Assembly (NCBI GenBank): GCA_963718105.1
Contig: OY970352.1
Location: 3,658,001-3,722,000, forward strand
Reading direction: 5' to 3'
Length of the DNA stretch: 64,000 nucleotides
Source: DASYKT01 sp963718105
Lineage (GTDB): Bacteria > Acidobacteriota > Blastocatellia > Pyrinomonadales > Pyrinomonadaceae
The notes beneath the pieces were generated by a model. The model saw only the letters and a list, made by a program, of their open reading frames with translations. It had not been told where the DNA came from and did not search any database. Of the stretch, positions 9,008 through 17,714 are shown in pieces. The position numbers and the translations under genes were made by a program. Positions within the stretch are counted from its first letter, which is position 1; each line of letters begins with the position of its first letter.

Positions 9008-9232
9008 ATGGAATCGGAAAATATACCAATAAAAACGGACAAAGAGATACTTAGCGGAACCCCGGTATTTGAAGGAACACGTGTTCCTGTGTCAGCGCTG
9101 GTCGATAATCTGGAGGCCGGGATTTCGCTCGATGAATTTTTGGAAAACTTTCCTTCGGTAACAAGAGAACAAGCTATCCAAGTTTTGGAGTACTTTAAAT
9201 CGTCTTTAGATAATTTCGAAAAAGCCGCATGA
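9008..9232 (+). CDS. DUF433 domain protein, probable antitoxin
   Basis: 74 residues from the ATG at 9008, preferred over the ATG at 8996 because a GAGG ribosome site sits 6 nt in front of 9008. The DUF433 core is visible: SGTPVFEGTRVPVSALVDNL, then SLDEFLENFPSVTREQAIQVL, a small winged-helix-like fold. The stop overlaps the next gene by 4 nt (ATGA), implying translational coupling. DUF433 proteins next to PIN-like DUF5615 proteins are usually read as antitoxins of VapBC-like modules. That role is inferred from family pairing, not shown here. Confidence 0.8.
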   Translation: MESENIPIKTDKEILSGTPVFEGTRVPVSALVDNLEAGISLDEFLENFPSVTREQAIQVLEYFKSSLDNFEKAA

Positions 9233-9537
9233 AGATCATCATTGACGAATGCGTCCCCCACATCGTTAAAAAAGGTCTCCCTCAATATGACATCCGAACC
9301 GTACAGGAACAAGGCTGGTCCGGGATAAAAAATGGCGAACTTCTTAAATTAGTCACGGCCGAGTTCGATATCTTTATTACCTCTGATAAAAATTTACAAC
9401 ATCAGCAAGATCTGAGTAGCCTGAAGTTCGGCGTCATTCTTTTACCAAGTAATCAGGTCCCGGTCATTAGGGACTTGCTTTCGCAAATTGATGAAATGAT
9501 AAAGAAGATCGAGCCGGGAGATTTTGTGGAAGTCTAA
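9229..9537 (+). CDS. DUF5615 PIN-like protein, probable toxin
   Basis: 102 residues. The N-terminal KIIIDECVPHIV and the central DIFITSDKNLQHQQDL carry the acidic residues (Asp7, Glu8 and the Asp of TSDKN) that would form a PIN-type metal site. DUF5615 proteins are PIN-like and presumed ribonucleases. It overlaps the DUF433 gene by 4 nt, giving a compact two-gene module. The next gene starts one nucleotide after its stop, so it may be transcribed through. Toxicity and target RNA are unknown. Confidence 0.78.
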   Translation: MKIIIDECVPHIVKKGLPQYDIRTVQEQGWSGIKNGELLKLVTAEFDIFITSDKNLQHQQDLSSLKFGVILLPSNQVPVIRDLLSQIDEMIKKIEPGDFVEV

Positions 9538-9538
9538 G

Positions 9539-10210
9539 ATGGCAGATACACTCAAAGAACTAAAATTTACCGCAACACCGGAAGAAGAAGTTTCGGCGCT
9601 GCTGATGAAACCTGCGGGCGCTACTCACCTGCTTGTGCTCGGCCACGGGGCGGGCGCCGACATGCGGCATATTACAATGCAGACGATCGCCGAGCGTTTG
9701 GCGGAAAACGGCATCGCGACGTTTCGCTACAATTTTCCGTTTATGGAAAAGCGGAAATCGGTCGGGTCGCCAAAAGTTGCGGTCGATACCGTGAGCGCGG
9801 CCGTAGACAAAGCAAAAGAGATCTGCCCCGATCTGCCGCTGCTGGCCGGAGGACATTCCTACGGCGGGCGGATGACCTCAAAAGCGGCGGCGGAAGCGCG
9901 ACTGCCGGATGTCAAAGGCCTGGTGTTTTTCGCGTTCCCTCTGCACGCTCCAAACAAACCGGACGACAAACGCGCCGAGCATCTGCCGGCGATCAATATC
10001 CCGATGCTTTTTCTTAGCGGCACGCGCGATGCCCTGGCGGACCTAAGCCTATTCCAGCCCGTCGTGGAAAAACTGGGTAAGAGTGCAACGCTTCACCTGC
10101 TCGACACCGCCGACCACAGTTATAAAATCTTAAAACGCACGCGGGAAAGTAAAGAAGATATTTTTGTCGAAATGGCGCGGGTGGCCAGGAAATGGATACG
10201 GGTTATTTAA
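9539..10210 (+). CDS. Alpha/beta hydrolase (KANL3/Tex30-like)
   Basis: 223 residues from the ATG at 9539, with GGAAG about 7 nt upstream; an upstream in-frame GTG at 9524 would overlap the toxin gene and is less likely. The fold markers are LLVLGHGAGADMRH (oxyanion-hole region), the nucleophile elbow GGHSYGGRM (Ser), Asp in SGTRDALAD and His in DTADHSYK. Together these give a complete Ser-Asp-His triad. It belongs to the KANL3/Tex30 alpha/beta-hydrolase-like group, whose bacterial substrates are not known. It is cytosolic by sequence. It begins one nucleotide after the DUF5615 stop, but functional linkage is doubtful. Confidence 0.82.
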   Translation: MADTLKELKFTATPEEEVSALLMKPAGATHLLVLGHGAGADMRHITMQTIAERLAENGIATFRYNFPFMEKRKSVGSPKVAVDTVSAAVDKAKEICPDLPLLAGGHSYGGRMTSKAAAEARLPDVKGLVFFAFPLHAPNKPDDKRAEHLPAINIPMLFLSGTRDALADLSLFQPVVEKLGKSATLHLLDTADHSYKILKRTRESKEDIFVEMARVARKWIRVI

Positions 10211-10340
10211 ATTGCCACTAGCTTTAGCTAGTGGATAAAAAAGCGAGCAGTCAATGCGGCTTTAGCCGAAAACAACTGTTCGGCTAAAGCGGTATCTTCT
10301 TAGTGCTGCAAAAAACCACTAGCTAAAGCTAGTGGCAATT
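10210..10340. repeat. Nested inverted repeat with 25-bp perfect outer arms
   Basis: Outer arms 10210-10234 and 10316-10340 are exact reverse complements; each also contains its own CTAGCTTTAGCTAG near-palindrome. An inner 12-bp inverted pair (GCTTTAGCCGAA, 10259-10270; TTCGGCTAAAGC, 10279-10290) sits inside. The element begins on the last base of the hydrolase stop codon and could also end transcription between the two convergent genes. Confidence 0.85.
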
Positions 10341-10367
10341 TATAGCATCCGATACAACTTGACGTAC

Positions 10368-10982
10368 TTATCTAGTTGATGAACTCTGTATCGGAGCGGG
10401 CGGAATCAGTTTATCGATCTCAGCCCTGAGGACTTCGGGTTTTATCTTGCCTGATTTTTTGTAAGCGATCTTGCCGCTTGAATCAAACAAAACAGTAACC
10501 GGAAGCCCGACCACGGCATCGTCTTTACTTTCGACGACGGTGATAGATTCCAGGAATGCGCCTTCGTCTTTGGCGATCAGCAAAAATGCGGGCATTTTCG
10601 CTTTTACATCAGCCAGAAAACGCGGCACCGTCGTTTTCAGGTCTACCAGGTCATCCATCGAAACGACGATGAAGTCGAGGCCCTTTGCGCGGTAATCGGT
10701 GTCTATTTTTACCAGGTCGGGAAATTCTTCGCGGCAGGGATCGCACCACGTGGCCCAGAAATTTACCAGCAGCGGGCGCGATGCGGCGGTGCTTTTTTTG
10801 ATCAATCCGCTAAATGTAGTTTCATCAATCTGCGTAACCTTGGGCAGTTTGGGGTCGGCCACCTGGGCCGTCGCGCTGCCTTTCGCCGAAGACTTCCCTT
10901 TGGCTTTTTGCGCGTAAGCATCGAGCGTAAAAATACAAAAGACGAAAACGAACACGGGCAATAATAAAAATGCCGCGTTCAT
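10368..10982 (-). CDS. Exported TlpA-like thioredoxin-fold protein
   Basis: 204 residues from the ATG at 10982, which has AAAGG just upstream and begins a clean signal peptide (MNAAFLLLPVFVFVF...AYAQ). An upstream GTG at 11018 would bury that signal. After a Lys/Ser-rich spacer comes a TlpA/ResA-type thioredoxin domain with FWATWCDPCREEF, whose redox pair is about Cys80/Cys83. The cis-Pro region is GLPVTVLFDSSGK. TlpA-like proteins reduce disulfides in the periplasm, often for cytochrome c maturation. Its partner is unknown. It is directly downstream of another exported redoxin, so the two are probably one operon. Confidence 0.87.
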   Translation of the reverse strand: MNAAFLLLPVFVFVFCIFTLDAYAQKAKGKSSAKGSATAQVADPKLPKVTQIDETTFSGLIKKSTAASRPLLVNFWATWCDPCREEFPDLVKIDTDYRAKGLDFIVVSMDDLVDLKTTVPRFLADVKAKMPAFLLIAKDEGAFLESITVVESKDDAVVGLPVTVLFDSSGKIAYKKSGKIKPEVLRAEIDKLIPPAPIQSSSTR

Positions 10983-11024
10983 TTTCGCCTTTACGAAATA
11001 CAGGATCGTACTACTCACCAGTTC

Positions 11025-11630
11025 TTACTGCCCGAGGCGCTTGATCGTGCAGCCGAAAGCGTTGGTTTCTTTTTCCGCGATCGCTTTGCCGGCCAGAGCG
11101 TTGTCCAGCGCATCGCGCAGGTAATTCTTGGTAACGTTGTCGCCGCGGCGGTCGTTATCGATGCCTCCGCGATAGGCGAGTTTGCCGTCGGCGTCGAAGA
11201 AATAAACTTCCGGCGTAACCGAAGCTCCCCATTTATCGGCGACCTTGTTTCCGCTGTCGATCAACATAGGGAATTTGTAATTCGCTTCGGCGTTTGATTT
11301 GACCCAGGCCAGATCTTCCGTGCTGTTGGAATTGATCCCGACAAAGTTGATACCCTTGCCGCTGTAATCTTTGGCCACAGCCTGAATTCTCTCGACATAG
11401 CCTTTGACCACCGGGCATTGTGCCGACAGGAAAACGAATACCGTGCCTTTGGCGCCTTTCAGCTCTTTTACGGACAAGGTCTTGCTATTGATATCGGAAA
11501 GCGAAAATGCTTCGAGCGGAGCGCCGATCGCCAATTTGGCTTCTTCAGCCTTAACCCCGACAGATGAAGGAATGATGGCCAGTGCCGCTAACGCCAGCAG
11601 CAGGAAAAAAGTAAAGCTTTTACGTGTCAT
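11025..11630 (-). CDS. Exported redoxin (AhpC/TSA-like thioredoxin-fold protein)
   Basis: 201 residues from the ATG at 11630, with AAAGGAG about 11 nt upstream; a TTG three codons earlier is the alternative. The signal peptide is TFFLLLALAALAIIPSSVGVKA. The redoxin domain has only one Cys at the usual site, LSAQCPVVKGY (about Cys72), in place of CxxC. A second Cys lies close to the C-terminus in NAFGCTIKRLGQ. This pattern suggests a peroxiredoxin-like or resolving-Cys mechanism and is common in planctomycete and acidobacterial redoxins. It lies upstream of the TlpA-like gene on the same strand. Confidence 0.83.
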   Translation of the reverse strand: MTRKSFTFFLLLALAALAIIPSSVGVKAEEAKLAIGAPLEAFSLSDINSKTLSVKELKGAKGTVFVFLSAQCPVVKGYVERIQAVAKDYSGKGINFVGINSNSTEDLAWVKSNAEANYKFPMLIDSGNKVADKWGASVTPEVYFFDADGKLAYRGGIDNDRRGDNVTKNYLRDALDNALAGKAIAEKETNAFGCTIKRLGQ

Positions 11631-11696
11631 AGTCCTCAAACTCCTTTAACAGATGAACCTAAATTATATAAAACTTTAGATGGTTTAGCCTAGATA

Positions 11697-12944
11697 TTAG
11701 TTGAAAATTCTCGGCAAACGTTTGCCCAGGCCTTTTGGTAAAAGTATCTCCATCGCGTCGTCGACCGTTACGATACCGACGATATCACCCTCGTCATCAA
11801 CCACCGGCAGCGCCAGAAGATTATAATCCGCAACGATTTGCGAGACTTCCTGGGCGGAATCTTCCGGGTGCGCCTGCTGGTAATTGTCGCGCATTACCTC
11901 GTCCAAACGGAAGAGCGGATCGGCCAAAATAAGGCTGCGCAATGATATTACGCCGCAAAGCCGCCAAGAGTTTTCTTTCTCTACCACATAAAACGTGTAG
12001 ATCATGTTGGGCGTTTCCGCCATGGAACGAAGCCGCGCAAGCGCCTCGCCGACGGTGAGCTCGCGCGGAAAAACGATAAATTCCGTGGTCATCAAGCCGC
12101 CCGCCGTGTCCTGATCGTAGGGCAAAAGCTCCGCCACGTCGGCCTTTTCCTCTTCTTCCATCAGGTCAAAGAGTTCCTGCGCTTTTTCTTCGGGAAGCTC
12201 GCCGAGCACGTCGGCCGCTTCATCGGGCGACATCATCTCCAGAATATCGGCAGCGCGTTCCTGATCGATGACCTCAAGGATGCGCGCCTGATTTTCGGTG
12301 GACATTTCTTCCAGCATCTCGGCGGCGGTTTCGTTATCGAGGCTTTCTACAATGCCGGTGCGGTGGATAGGCGAAAGAGATTCCGCCAACTGCGCGATCT
12401 CGACCGGGTGCAGGCGCGACAATTTGTTCTTGGAAGATTTTAGCTGCACGGCGGCGGTCGATGTTTCGGTCGCCAGATAACCCACGTCGGCCCAATCGAT
12501 CACTTCGACGGGGCGGCTGGCGCCGTAAAATCCGTGAGGGAGCAGGCGGCGTAAAAATCCCTGGAAGGTGACGTCCGCGCCGGTCACGCGCCATTCGTCG
12601 CCGGCCTCGATAAGCTGCACGTCATTTACGCGCACCACGCGTTTTCCGTCCACATCGATCAATTGTTTATCGAGCACGTCACGCGCGAGCAGTACCTCGC
12701 CTTCGCGGCGGGTAAAAGGGCGCAGATTGAGAATGTCGTTGTTAAGCTTGGCCCCGCCCTCGTTAAAGTAAGAGAGCTGTCCCCAGGGGAGAAAAAAATT
12801 GCGGCGGCTAAAACGCGCCACCAGGCCGATAACGGGCGGGTAATCCTTGGCGCCAAAGCGCACCACGATATCCCGGATGCCGGCGAGCTTTTCGCCTTCG
12901 ACATCCTGCACGGGCCGGCCCAATACCTGCGAGAGATATAGCAT
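11697..12944 (-). CDS. PRC-barrel / MgtE_N / CBS-pair protein without channel domain
   Basis: 415 residues from the ATG at 12944 (MLYLSQVLGRPVQDVEG); an in-frame upstream start at 13064 would add 40 residues that do not look like the family. The N-terminal half has two PRC-barrel-like segments. The middle is the MgtE_N superhelix, with repeated acidic motifs such as MLEEMSTENQARILE, ILEMMSPDEAADVLGELP and DLMEEEEKADVAELLPYD. The C-terminus has a pair of CBS domains beginning TAGGLMTTEFIVFP. In true MgtE these form the Mg2+-sensing cytosolic part, but the five-helix channel is missing. It is therefore probably a soluble regulatory or sensory relative and not a transporter. A candidate 38-residue membrane peptide lies upstream. 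Confidence 0.88.
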   Translation of the reverse strand: MLYLSQVLGRPVQDVEGEKLAGIRDIVVRFGAKDYPPVIGLVARFSRRNFFLPWGQLSYFNEGGAKLNNDILNLRPFTRREGEVLLARDVLDKQLIDVDGKRVVRVNDVQLIEAGDEWRVTGADVTFQGFLRRLLPHGFYGASRPVEVIDWADVGYLATETSTAAVQLKSSKNKLSRLHPVEIAQLAESLSPIHRTGIVESLDNETAAEMLEEMSTENQARILEVIDQERAADILEMMSPDEAADVLGELPEEKAQELFDLMEEEEKADVAELLPYDQDTAGGLMTTEFIVFPRELTVGEALARLRSMAETPNMIYTFYVVEKENSWRLCGVISLRSLILADPLFRLDEVMRDNYQQAHPEDSAQEVSQIVADYNLLALPVVDDEGDIVGIVTVDDAMEILLPKGLGKRLPRIFN

Positions 12945-13015
12945 AGGGTTAGAATAATCCAGGAAAATAAAAAGGCAAGTAAAAAAGCCCCGATTTCTAG
13001 GGGGGTTCCGCAGGG

Positions 13016-13132
13016 TTACTTCATAAATAAGCCGCCGGACAGTATCGCCGCCAACATTAAACAAATAGCCCCGATGATCAAATAATCAAACCGATCTTCG
13101 AAATGAAAAAATTTCTCGGATTTCTTTCTCAT
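13016..13132 (-). CDS. Possible 38-residue single-pass membrane peptide
   Basis: ATG at 13132 opens a 38-codon frame: a basic N-terminus (MRKKSEKFFHFEDRFDY) followed by one hydrophobic segment (LIIGAICLMLAAILSGGLF) ending MK. A weak GAGAG ribosome site lies about 5 nt upstream. It is on the same strand as, and 71 nt upstream of, the PRC/MgtE_N/CBS gene. I recognise no family. The positive-inside pattern and single membrane span support a real small protein, but chance cannot be excluded. Confidence 0.45.
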   Translation of the reverse strand: MRKKSEKFFHFEDRFDYLIIGAICLMLAAILSGGLFMK

Positions 13133-13301
13133 AAATCTCTCAAAAAGCCCGATTTTTACCGACACGAAGGCCCGCTAAATCCGGCGATCCAAAACCAGTT
13201 TTAAACAAGGAGATTATTTCGGATGTCTCGAATTATACAGACCGGGTTCGGTGGATTGCAAGAGAATTCTTTCGAAGTCGTTTCAAAAAGTGCTTTTAAA
13301 G

Positions 13302-13331
13302 TTAAAAAAGGCGAGCCGTGCGGCCCGCCTT
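13302..13331 (-). terminator. Rho-independent terminator of the collagen-like gene
   Basis: On the minus strand, stem AAGGCG/CGCCTT plus GCC/GGC with a 4-nt loop, followed directly by TTTTTAACTTT. It lies about 26 nt after the stop codon of the minus-strand gene ending at 13357. Confidence 0.75.
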
Positions 13332-13356
13332 GATCGGATCGTGATAAAAGCTCGGC

Positions 13357-15572
13357 TTAAGGCTGAAGAACGAGAAACACGTCCCACGCCCAGCGGCCAA
13401 GTTGCGCGTCCTGCGCATCTCTTACTTTTGCTTTGTACCTGAACTGGTTGCCGAATTCATCGACCCGGTTCGAGCTCCGGTAATCGAGGTCGATCTTTCT
13501 CAAGCCAACTTCCGGCAGCGTCTTCATCTCGCACGATTCGGAGATTCCATTGTGATTGACGTCCTGCCACAAACTTAAACGCTCGAAGATGGCGTCCAGT
13601 TGATTGATCTTCCCGTCACCGTTTCCGCCAAAAGCAGCCGTGTCGTACTGTGCCAGCGCGAGAAAACCATTCATCTCTTCCCCGTCCGGCGGCGGAGGCT
13701 GTGAAGTAACGTTGCCGAAAAGTTCCCGTCCGCTGTCGATCGTGCCGTTATTGTTTCTATCGAGCGCCAGCCATGAATCGTCCGAATCAGCCGCGATCCA
13801 GGAAAACTGCTGCTGAGTGCCGTTACCCTGTAGATCGAACATTACGCCGTTTGCCGCGCTGGTCATGGCAAAGCCGTTGCCCAGCACATCGACTACTACC
13901 GGCGAACAGCCGCCTATATTCGGGTCGCACATGCCAAAACATCCGCACGAACCCGCGTCATAACCGCCAAAAAGATCACAGCGATTGATAAAAGCAGGAC
14001 TGTTAGTGCACACCCCGCCGGTAGCAACAAGTCCCGGAGCACAGCCGGAAGGATACTGTCCCGGATTTATCGGGCCATTGCACCCACCTGCAATAGCAGT
14101 AGATACGGGAACAGGAATAAAAGAGCCATCGGGGCCGGAGTCAGTTCCGTAATCGCCTTCCGGCCCTCTTTCACCTTGACCATAGCTCAATAGCGGAGAT
14201 CCGCCCGGAACACCAGCATGACCTTGATCTGAGGGACAATTTAGATTTCCCCCAGGAAAACCTGCGCGACCTGGTTCTCCCGATCTTCCCGGAGACCCCC
14301 CTATACCTCCTTCGCCGGGAAGGCCCGGAGGGCCGCCGTCAAATAATGTTGATACATTATTCCAATTGTATCCTGCTGGAGCTTTTACGACGATTCGTCC
14401 TCCCGGACCACCCCGTCCGCCCGTTCCGCCTTTACCGCCTATTCCGCCTTTTCCTCCACGTCCGCCTCTATTTCCGTTTCCACCATTGCCAGATCCTCCT
14501 TGATTACAAGGGCAATCCATCCCATCAGCCCCCGAACCTCCGCCTTGGGCATCGTCACCCGGTGCTCCGGTTCCTCCCGGACCACCTTGACCACCTCGCC
14601 CCCCGCGTGATTCAAAATGATACAGCTCTTGTGAGATTGAAGTGATGTCATAAACCACATCGCCACCGCCGCCGCCTTCAAAACCCTGTTGGCCTCGGCC
14701 GGCGTTGTTTGGCCCAACAATGAAAAATTCTCGCCCGGATCGCCGTCACCGCCATCTGCTAACTCGGGATTCCTACGACTACATATTGCGGGACGTCCAT
14801 TGCTGGGAGATTCAGGAAAGTTACCGCTAGCCACTCCGGGATTCCCAATGCCCCCCGTTGCGCCTGGTCCGCCATTACAGATTTTTGTTCCTTGAGGACA
14901 AGTTACCTCCGGACTCAAGTTTTGTATATTAGGGGTTTCTTCAAAGCCGTTTTCTAAAGTTTTACGCCATTCTTCCGGACCTTGTCCGTTTACTCTGATA
15001 GTAATAAATCCCTTTACCCGGTCCTTGAATATAAATGTTTGCTCTACTCTCTGTCCTTTTTCAGGAATAGAGTTAGCGGAAAAACCTTGTTGCCGCAATT
15101 CAGATTCAAATGTCTTTCCTAAAGAGATTTCATCTTTTATAGGGAAAACATAAACGTTTTTCCCCACACCTTCGATAACGGTATTATTACCTTCATAGAC
15201 CAATGTATTAGCAATAATAATTAAGTCTCCTGTCAGTTCCACTTTTTCCGGCAAGACCACTGTATCGGCGATCTGAGCGCCTTGGAGTCGTTCACTCACT
15301 CTAAGAGAGGTGTGCATTTCATAACTGCGAGTAAAAGTCGCCCCCAATTTCACTCGCCAGTCAGGAGAGAGCAATATATCCGGATCGAACGCCACTCCAG
15401 CTTCAAGCAGCATTTTTCTGGCAGGTTCAAATTTTTCTTTTTCGGGGTCAATTTGTTGATCAGCGATTGACGAGTTTGCTACGGCCTGTGTCTCACGCGC
15501 GCCGCTCTGGGAAAATATAAACAACGCTATAAAAATACTCAGGGAAATAAATAGATAGAGGATTTTCCTCAT
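13357..15572 (-). pseudogene. Exported collagen-like Gly-rich protein with EF-hand-like C-terminus, frameshifted
   Basis: Two overlapping frames make one gene. Frame one starts at ATG 15572 (good GAAAGGA site) with a signal peptide (MRKILYLFISLSIFIALFIF), a unique domain to about residue 250, then Gly-rich text (NGGPGATGGIGNPG, DGGDGDPGENF). At the A5 run 14723-14727 (T5 on the coding strand) the reading must move by one base. One extra T would give GENFFIVGPNNAGRGQQG and continue into a long GxxGxxG collagen-like tract. The C-terminal domain follows with calcium-loop text such as DRNNNGTIDSGRELFG, GGNGDGKINQLDAIF and DVNHNGISESCE, ending GRWAWDVFL. About 738 residues if repaired. Function is unknown; it is probably extracellular and calcium-binding. 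It may be a true frameshift, phase variation or a sequencing error. Confidence 0.78.
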
Positions 15573-15748
15573 TAGGATTTCCTTTCTGCTCGTGGAAGAG
15601 CTAGAGAATAACTAACAGAAAAGACACTTGATTTTCCGTTGGATGAGGGCTAAAACTTCTTATCAAATTCCAGCGCGTTATTACGCTTGTTTCATCGATG
15701 CATAATTCGAATATGAATTTGTACCGGATTGCCGATAAGAGCGATCTT

Positions 15749-16549
15749 TCAATTCGGGTTGTCGAGATATACTGCGCGGTTGTACTCAACCTTCTTCAAT
15801 CTGCCGGCGAAATCTTCCAGCGCCAGCTTGTCCTCTATCGGAGGATACTTTCCTGTTTTTGCATCGATAGGCGGAAGAAGCTGAATCAATGCGACGCCGT
15901 ATCCCGATTTAAAACCTTCACCCCATTTTTGTGAACGGCCTTTTGTCATTATCAACGGATACTCGTCAATCTCTCCCGTTTGGGCCAACCGGAGCAGAAC
16001 GAATAGATCCACCTTGTTTCGATCTTTAATGAACTGTTTCGTCTGATCAATCGCATGCTTTTCCCCGGCATAATAACCGGCCTCGAATTCAGATTGTTTC
16101 TGTGAATCGGGTCCCCATCCACTCAGGTTGGAGAATAAAATATAGTCTATGGATAAGGTTAATTTGTCACTCGATCTTAGGTTTTTATTAAGCTGCAATG
16201 AAGTTTGGATAACTTTTCCGGGGACGAAGTCGAACTGATGATAAATAGTAGAACACTTGTCCGTGTAAGACGCCGTCCACAGAGCCGGGCAAAAAGCGAT
16301 TATTTTCTTTTGACTTATATTTTGAATGGTGAATTCGACAATCTGTACGTCTTCAAAATTTGGGTTATCCCTTACTCCGATTGCCGTGATCTGCACAGGT
16401 GAACCGCTTTGCTCAGCGACTTCGAGGTGGATCTGATCTGTTTTGGTAGGAATAAATTGGCCAAAAATCGCTAGTTGAGTGATTACAAACAAACTAATCG
16501 GGATCAAGGTATTTAAAATGACCGAATGCTTTGTGAGAGTTAATTTCAT
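15749..16549 (-). CDS. Exported protein of unknown function
   Basis: 266 residues. The start ATG at 16549 has an AGAAAGGA ribosome site. An N-terminal hydrophobic segment (VILNTLIPISLFVITQLAIFG) is probably a signal peptide. The mature part contains a beta-rich first half (QIHLEVAEQSGSPVQITAIG, VEFTIQNISQKKIIAFCPALW) that reads like an immunoglobulin-like strand pattern. The second half is helical, with EFEAGYYAGEKHAIDQTKQF. I recognise no family or catalytic motif. Its leader, GAGCAGAAAGGA, resembles that of the collagen-like gene downstream, suggesting shared regulation or recent duplication of the upstream region. Confidence 0.75.
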   Translation of the reverse strand: MKLTLTKHSVILNTLIPISLFVITQLAIFGQFIPTKTDQIHLEVAEQSGSPVQITAIGVRDNPNFEDVQIVEFTIQNISQKKIIAFCPALWTASYTDKCSTIYHQFDFVPGKVIQTSLQLNKNLRSSDKLTLSIDYILFSNLSGWGPDSQKQSEFEAGYYAGEKHAIDQTKQFIKDRNKVDLFVLLRLAQTGEIDEYPLIMTKGRSQKWGEGFKSGYGVALIQLLPPIDAKTGKYPPIEDKLALEDFAGRLKKVEYNRAVYLDNPN

Positions 16550-16683
16550 TGATATCCTTTCTGCTCTTAGGAGCAGTTTTACAGAAAAGATCGATGGCCT
16601 AAAAGAGCAACCGTGAATTGCTGTAAGTTTTTTAACGATATATCCCGGAACGGGCTTGCGTCAACAAAATTTTTCAGCCTTAA

Positions 16684-16851
16684 TCAAGATACTTGCAACA
16701 CTTTCGGCAAACGATGCCGTAGGCTAGGACAACCGAAAAGAACCTGGGCATTCGCCAATTGTTCCGAGTGATGTAGGATTGCAGGACCAGAAATGAGTGC
16801 GAAAACGAAGAGCGCAAAAGTTTTTGTGATGAGTGGGAGTTTAAATCTCAT
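16684..16851 (-). CDS. Possible 55-residue exported peptide, coupled to the gene upstream
   Basis: ATG at 16851 overlaps the stop of the preceding gene as ATGA, so translation could be coupled. The product begins MRFKLPLITKTFALFVFALI with a likely signal peptide cut near NAQ. That leaves only about 19 residues (VLFGCPSLRHRLPKVLQVS). No family is recognised. The short mature part could also mean that a longer exported protein has been truncated by a frameshift or stop. Confidence 0.5.
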   Translation of the reverse strand: MRFKLPLITKTFALFVFALISGPAILHHSEQLANAQVLFGCPSLRHRLPKVLQVS

Positions 16852-17612
16852 TTTTCTTGTTCCCGACACATTTGAATTGAGGTATTTATAAAACTGCTAA
16901 GACTCGCCCTCGATTGGCTCATATTTAGATAGGGTGCGTTCGTGTCGTTGTATCTCGTGACTTCCTCTCCGTTTTTAAGAAAGACACCTTCTCCACTTAC
17001 AGTTCTAAATGAGGCGGAATCTTTTAAGTATTTAAGAAAAAAAACGTAACTGTCGCCCATCGTGAGACGCTTATCCGTTTTAACCTTTACATCGATTGTT
17101 TTTCCTTCAACTTTTACCATGCCGCCGGGAGAGGTCAGGATTATTTTCGTTCCGATTTCAAGTTTCGGTTCAAATAAGATTTTATTTACGGTCGATAGTT
17201 CAAGGACGTAGTCGGTAAAAACAAAGCGATGATTCTCGGTAAGCTGTGAAGCTTTGCTGAGCACCTTCGCCTGAACGATCGCGTCCGAATCACAGGAGAG
17301 TTTTTGAATGAACTGATCCTGAGAAGGTTTTGTTTCACCTTCCCAAAACGCTTCACCCCATGGAGCAGTTACTGTTAACTTGATGTCTTTTCCAAAGGCC
17401 AACAGATCTTTACCTTCGTTTTCCTCACCTCGAGCATAAAGCTTGCTATGCCTTTTCTGCTGCTCGGTCATTTCACCAAGTTTAATTAGCGTTGCATCGT
17501 CTTTCTGCATTGCAGATTTATCTTGGGCCTCCTGTTTTGTCGCGATAAAAAATACTAATAAGGAAAAAAAAGCTAATGCTGTGCCTACCGCTATTTTTTT
17601 AAACATATTCAT
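16848..17612 (-). CDS. Exported protein of unknown function, paralogue of 17715-18488
   Basis: 254 residues from the ATG at 17612; an in-frame TTG at 17630 is a weaker start. The N-terminus is a signal or membrane anchor (FKKIAVGTALAFFSLLVFFIA). The C-terminal half has a beta-rich domain with SDAIVQAKVLSKASQL, FVFTDYVLEL, GTKIILTSPGGMVKVEG and GDSYVFFLKYL. The same order (SDAVIIGTVES, YSEFSVKIDTIL, DHLAIDRAGGRVKYP, GRYVFFLNY) occurs in the neighbouring gene, so the two are probably distant duplicates. No enzyme motif is visible. Function unknown; location is periplasmic or surface. Confidence 0.75.
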   Translation of the reverse strand: MNMFKKIAVGTALAFFSLLVFFIATKQEAQDKSAMQKDDATLIKLGEMTEQQKRHSKLYARGEENEGKDLLAFGKDIKLTVTAPWGEAFWEGETKPSQDQFIQKLSCDSDAIVQAKVLSKASQLTENHRFVFTDYVLELSTVNKILFEPKLEIGTKIILTSPGGMVKVEGKTIDVKVKTDKRLTMGDSYVFFLKYLKDSASFRTVSGEGVFLKNGEEVTRYNDTNAPYLNMSQSRASLSSFINTSIQMCREQEK

Positions 17613-17714
17613 ACAAAAACCTCGATACAAACTGAAGGATAATATTAAAAAGCGAGTTGAGAGCTATAGCAATGAACACAGCTAGTCAAAGCATTAATAG
17701 CCGCGCGGACATTG

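Noticed and set aside
11697..12944. Annotation as Mg2+ transporter MgtE
   Set aside because: The MgtE_N and CBS parts are present but no membrane helices follow, so it cannot be a channel by itself.
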